DNA of 64,000 nucleotides, taken from positions 92,706-156,705 of the forward strand of contig CAJTDB010000005.1 of NCBI GenBank assembly GCA_910574965.1, given 5' to 3'. Below are positions 61,629 to 64,000 of this stretch, one piece after another. The translations under genes were made by a program, and so were the position numbers. The stretch is from Lachnospiraceae bacterium (GTDB taxonomy: Bacteria > Bacillota > Clostridia > Lachnospirales > Lachnospiraceae). The notes under the pieces were generated by a model. That model was given only the letters and a program-made list of their open reading frames with translations. It did not search any database and was not told the origin of the DNA. Positions within the stretch are counted from its first letter, which is position 1. Each line of letters opens with the position of its first letter.

Positions 61629-62351
61629 ATGAATATAAAACTGGATGAAGGCTTTTTCTTTGGGCTGGGTGCTTTTGAGACGATAGCAGTTCAGGGAAGT
61701 CCCATATTTCTGGACCGACATCTGGACCGGATGAACCGGACGCTGGAATGGCTGGAGATATCCGAAAGGGTGACGAAGGAAGAAGTATACCGCTGTCTGG
61801 AACATATCTCCATGACCAGAGGGGCACTGAAGATTGTCATATCCAAAGAAAACCGGCTGTTTTTGCCAAGAGAGAATCCATATACAGAGGAAGTGTACGA
61901 GAGGGGCTTTCTGATAGATGCTGTCAGGACAAGGCGTAGCGGGCATTCGCCGTTTGTCTTCCATAAAACTTTGAATTACGGAGAGTGTATATTGGAACAT
62001 CGTCGCGTAAAGGCAGCAGGGCTGGATGAAGGGGTTTTTTTGAACGGCAGGGAGGAAATCTGTGAAGGAACCATATCGAATATCTTTTTCGTCCGGGACG
62101 GACAAATCTGTACCCCCGCACTTTCCTGCGGACTGCTTCCAGGTATCCTGCGGGGGTGGCTGTTAGAAAGATGGGATATTGAAGAGAGGGTAATCTCTGC
62201 CAAAGAGGTGGAGGACTTTGAAGAGTGTTTTCTTACCAATTCCCTCATGGGCATCCTTCCTGTTCGCAGATTCGGCAGACACAAATTCCGAAAAAGAGAG
62301 ACTGTAGATCGGCTCAGAGAGGATTACAAAAAATATACTGCTTCCTGCTGA
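61629..62351 (+). CDS. pabC: Aminodeoxychorismate lyase
   Basis: 240-aa fold-type IV PLP enzyme. The PLP Lys lies in FHKTLNYGE and phosphate-binding residues in CEGTISNIFFV. Releases pyruvate to give p-aminobenzoate. Last gene of pabABC, 32 bases after pabB. Confidence 0.93.
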   Translation: MNIKLDEGFFFGLGAFETIAVQGSPIFLDRHLDRMNRTLEWLEISERVTKEEVYRCLEHISMTRGALKIVISKENRLFLPRENPYTEEVYERGFLIDAVRTRRSGHSPFVFHKTLNYGECILEHRRVKAAGLDEGVFLNGREEICEGTISNIFFVRDGQICTPALSCGLLPGILRGWLLERWDIEERVISAKEVEDFEECFLTNSLMGILPVRRFGRHKFRKRETVDRLREDYKKYTASC

Positions 62352-62374
62352 CAGGAATGCAGCGGCTCATAGGG

Positions 62375-62447
62375 CTGCCGGGAAATACAGCTCTGGCTAT
62401 AGGAGATAGACCATATGGCCAGGGCTGTATTTCCCGGCAGTTTTTTT
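62375..62447 (+). terminator. Long-stem intrinsic terminator after pabC
   Basis: A 23-bp stem starting CTGCCGGGAAATACAGC and closing GCTGTATTTCCCGGCAG, with one G-U and a 21-base apical region, followed by TTTTTTT. Confidence 0.95.
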
Positions 62448-62636
62448 GACAGAAAGGAGAACATATGTTTTGCGATGTGGGTATGACAAGAAAGGCCATA
62501 TCTGATAATCTGGTTAGTTGTTGGTTATTCTATAAAGAGAGCCATAGAATATTCCGGGGAAAAACAGACCGTACAGGTTACCAGAGGTTTTCTCGGAGAA
62601 AAGCAGATTCGACACAGGAAAAAGGAGGAAATGTAA

Positions 62637-63482
62637 ATGAAGCGGAAGATAGAAAAGTCAAAAATGCTTCTTCAGTTTGCAAAAGTGCTGAAAGCCGGGG
62701 AGAAAAGTCAGGCCACGATTGAAAAATATATGAGAGATACCGGGCAGTTTCTGGATGAGATGGGGGAGGGGACGCTGCTGACCAAAAGCGGGATCGTCTC
62801 CTGGAAGCAGTCACTGTCCGGGCGGTATGCGATTACAAGCGCCAATTCCAAACTGGCAGCGGTAAACTGCTTTTTGCGGGCTATAAACTGCGGGGAATAC
62901 AGCGTAAAATTATTTAAAGTACAAAAGCGGGCATTCCGGACAAAGGAGAGGGAGCTGACAAAAGAGGAGTACATTCGGCTTGTGGAGACTGCCAGGATGA
63001 GCGGAAAGCGGCAGCTTTGTATGCTCCTGCAGACGGTCTGTTCTACCGGTATCCGAATTAGTGAGCTGCCGTTTGTGACGGTAGAAGCCCTTCAAACGAA
63101 AAGGGCGGTGGTGTCTCTGAAAGGAAAGACTCGTATTGTGATTTTGCCGGAAAGGCTCTGCCTGGAGCTGTCCGATTATATAGAAGCGGAAAATATCAGG
63201 ACCGGGAGTATTTTCATTACCAGGAACGGCCGGCCGCTGGACAGGAGCAATATCTTTCATTCGATGAAAAAGCTGTGTGATGATGCGGGAGTGAACAAAG
63301 ATAAAGTATTTCCTCATAACCTCCGCCATCTGTTTGCAGTTACGTATTACAGGGCAGAGAGGGATGTCTGTCATCTGGCGGACCTTCTGGGACATTCCGA
63401 TATCAATACGACGCGGATTTATACCCTGGTGAGCTGCGAAGAACAGGAGCAGCAGATCAACAGACTTGGATTGCTGGTTTAA
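62637..63482 (+). CDS. Tyrosine recombinase (site-specific integrase)
   Basis: 281 aa. N-terminal SAM-like core-binding domain (about 18-100) and C-terminal catalytic domain with all residues: Arg140 (STGIRISEL), Lys162 or Lys164 (LKGKTR), His227 and Arg230 (HNLRH), His253 (LGHSD) and Tyr262 (TTRIYT). This compact XerC/D-like size is typical of recombinases that flip short segments. AAAGGAGG precedes ATG 62637. The gene ends nine bases before the first of two inverted sites, its likely substrate. Confidence 0.94.
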   Translation: MKRKIEKSKMLLQFAKVLKAGEKSQATIEKYMRDTGQFLDEMGEGTLLTKSGIVSWKQSLSGRYAITSANSKLAAVNCFLRAINCGEYSVKLFKVQKRAFRTKERELTKEEYIRLVETARMSGKRQLCMLLQTVCSTGIRISELPFVTVEALQTKRAVVSLKGKTRIVILPERLCLELSDYIEAENIRTGSIFITRNGRPLDRSNIFHSMKKLCDDAGVNKDKVFPHNLRHLFAVTYYRAERDVCHLADLLGHSDINTTRIYTLVSCEEQEQQINRLGLLV

Positions 63483-63491
63483 AATAAAAAT

Positions 63492-63515
63492 ACCACATAA
63501 TATCTGTTATGTGGT
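63492..63515 (+). repeat. Left inversion site
   Basis: Nine-base arms around TATCTG. On the minus strand the hairpin is followed by TTTTTATTTT, so leftward transcription from the segment could end here. Confidence 0.88.
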
Positions 63516-63594
63516 AATCCGGCTTTCGATCTTCCCTGTTAAAATTCTTACATAAAAGCCCAAACTGCTGTATTCTATGTCTCGTTCTGAACTG

Positions 63595-63603
63595 AGTATA
63601 GCA
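63595..63603 (-). promoter_or_regulatory. Extended -10 promoter inside the invertible segment
   Basis: TGC-TATACT on the minus strand. No good -35 lies 17 bases upstream (GTATTT), though TTGACC and TTGACG are nearby at other spacing. It now points toward the recombinase, away from the gene at 63851. Inversion would point it at that gene. Confidence 0.55.
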
Positions 63604-63789
63604 GATGTGCGGTCAAAAAATACGTCAAAAACCCCTCAAAAAAGAGGTTGTTTCTATTTTTTTCATGTCTCTTTGCAGGACATGCATGTCAAGCGGCCGT
63701 TCTGGTGCCGTCATTAATATATTTATTATAAATTTCGGCATTTCTATAGAAAATATAAGTTTTTATTGAAAATATGTGAGATTACAAAG

Positions 63790-63834
63790 CCGTCAGCACC
63801 ACATAACAGATATTATGTGGTGCTGACGGTTTTT
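63790..63834 (+). terminator. Terminator hairpin containing the right inversion site
   Basis: The right site is extended outward by CCGTCAGC / GCTGACGG, giving a perfect 17-bp stem with a six-base loop (CAGATA) and TTTTT. It stands 17 bases before the start codon of the next gene. Inversion would replace the left half of this stem and leave only nine paired bases. Confidence 0.8.
63798..63821 (-). repeat. Right inversion site
   Basis: Exact reverse complement of the left site, with core CAGATA at 63807-63812. Confidence 0.88.
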
Positions 63835-63850
63835 CGTTATGAGGCATTTC

Positions 63851-64000
63851 ATGACAGACAAAGATTTACGGAGGCTGCGGAGACAGGATCTTTTACAGAT
63901 GCTGGTGGCCCAGAGCAAGGAAGCCGCAAGACTGCAGACGGAACTTGACGAAGAAAAGGAAGAGGCGGCTCAGCTTTTACAGGGGTATGAACATCTAAAA
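63851..64000 (+). CDS. Coiled-coil protein, N-terminal 50 residues only
   Basis: Open to the window edge. It starts MTDKDLRRLRRQDLLQML and continues with heptad-like Leu and charged residues (EEAAQLLQGYEHLK). GAGG lies six bases before the ATG. Too short to assign. It is the first gene under the putative phase switch. Confidence 0.75.
   Translation, partial: MTDKDLRRLRRQDLLQMLVAQSKEAARLQTELDEEKEEAAQLLQGYEHLK

Larger units (their letters stand above)
63492..63821. other. Invertible DNA segment bounded by 24-bp inverted sites
   Basis: Left site 63492-63515: arms ACCACATAA and TTATGTGGT around core TATCTG. Right site 63798-63821: the exact reverse complement, core CAGATA. Each site has the form of a tyrosine-recombinase crossover site (two inverted 9-bp binding arms around a short asymmetric core). 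Opposite orientation predicts inversion of the roughly 300 bases between cores. The adjacent recombinase is the obvious actor. Inside are a promoter reading left, a 12-bp palindrome (GACATGCATGTC, 63679-63690) and AT-rich DNA. No gene lies inside. Confidence 0.88.

Noticed and set aside
62465..62722. 85-residue frame starting after AGGAG upstream of the tyrosine recombinase
   Set aside because: The ribosome binding site is good, but the product has no coherent features and overlaps the recombinase start. At most it is a leader peptide.

Overview
The window looks like a chromosomal segment from an anaerobic, probably spore-forming Clostridia, most likely a gut Lachnospiraceae member. This rests on the Firmicutes-type block rpsF-ssb-rpsR-gdpP-rplI-dnaB, a T-box before ilvBN, a SAM-I riboswitch before metK, MecA, a CwlD-type spore-cortex amidase, a 2[4Fe-4S] ferredoxin, an acetogen-style corrinoid methyltransferase set, and strong AGGAGG ribosome binding sites throughout. 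I see no rRNA, tRNA, CRISPR array, insertion sequence or prophage.

Layout. (1) 0-10.7 kb: a corrinoid methyl-transfer locus. It holds two CdaR/PucR-like regulators, an MFS/GPH symporter with a UROD-family methyltransferase, an operon of arylamine N-acetyltransferase, YjiH-type membrane protein and a short ASKHA corrinoid activator, then a methyltetrahydrofolate methyltransferase with a corrinoid protein. Together these supply methyltransferase I, corrinoid protein, methyltransferase II and activator for an unknown methylated substrate. (2) 10.8-16.5 kb: an uncharacterised 207-aa protein, a 4Fe-4S aldo/keto reductase, a small serine recombinase, and a three-gene module (pentulose-phosphate epimerase, IspD/TarI-type cytidylyltransferase, GatD-like dehydrogenase) that could make a CDP-polyol. 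(3) 16.6-33.1 kb: core genes ilvBN, a phosphopantetheinyl transferase, a sirtuin, the rpsF-dnaB block, a dicarboxylate symporter, metK, a two-component system and murA. (4) 33.5-46.8 kb: a stress membrane protein, CFA synthase, an ABC importer, ferredoxin, a MerR-type regulator, a DUF1858 protein, MecA, a membrane-anchored GH18 protein, CwlD, an Rpn-like nuclease, a GrpB-like protein, an ECF sigma factor and a DUF2461 protein.

(5) 47-59.4 kb: a catabolic island. A TRAP transporter, EamA exporter, HAD phosphatase and SdpI-like protein are followed by a DeoR regulator, FGGY kinase and BtpA/SgcQ barrel transcribed away from four tandem D-tagatose/psicose 3-epimerase-like genes. The divergent promoter region carries two copies of a ~31-bp element that is a likely DeoR operator. 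The fourth epimerase paralog lacks a metal ligand. (6) 59.5-62.4 kb: the pabABC operon for p-aminobenzoate.

(7) 62.6-64 kb: the most striking part. A tyrosine recombinase gene is followed after 9 bp by a 24-bp site (9-bp arms around a 6-bp core). An exact inverted copy lies about 280 bp further on, just before a gene that runs off the window. The segment between holds an extended -10 promoter that now points away from that gene. The right-hand site sits inside a 17-bp hairpin with a U-tract, a terminator that inversion would break. This reads as a phase switch in which one inversion turns the promoter around and removes the terminator.
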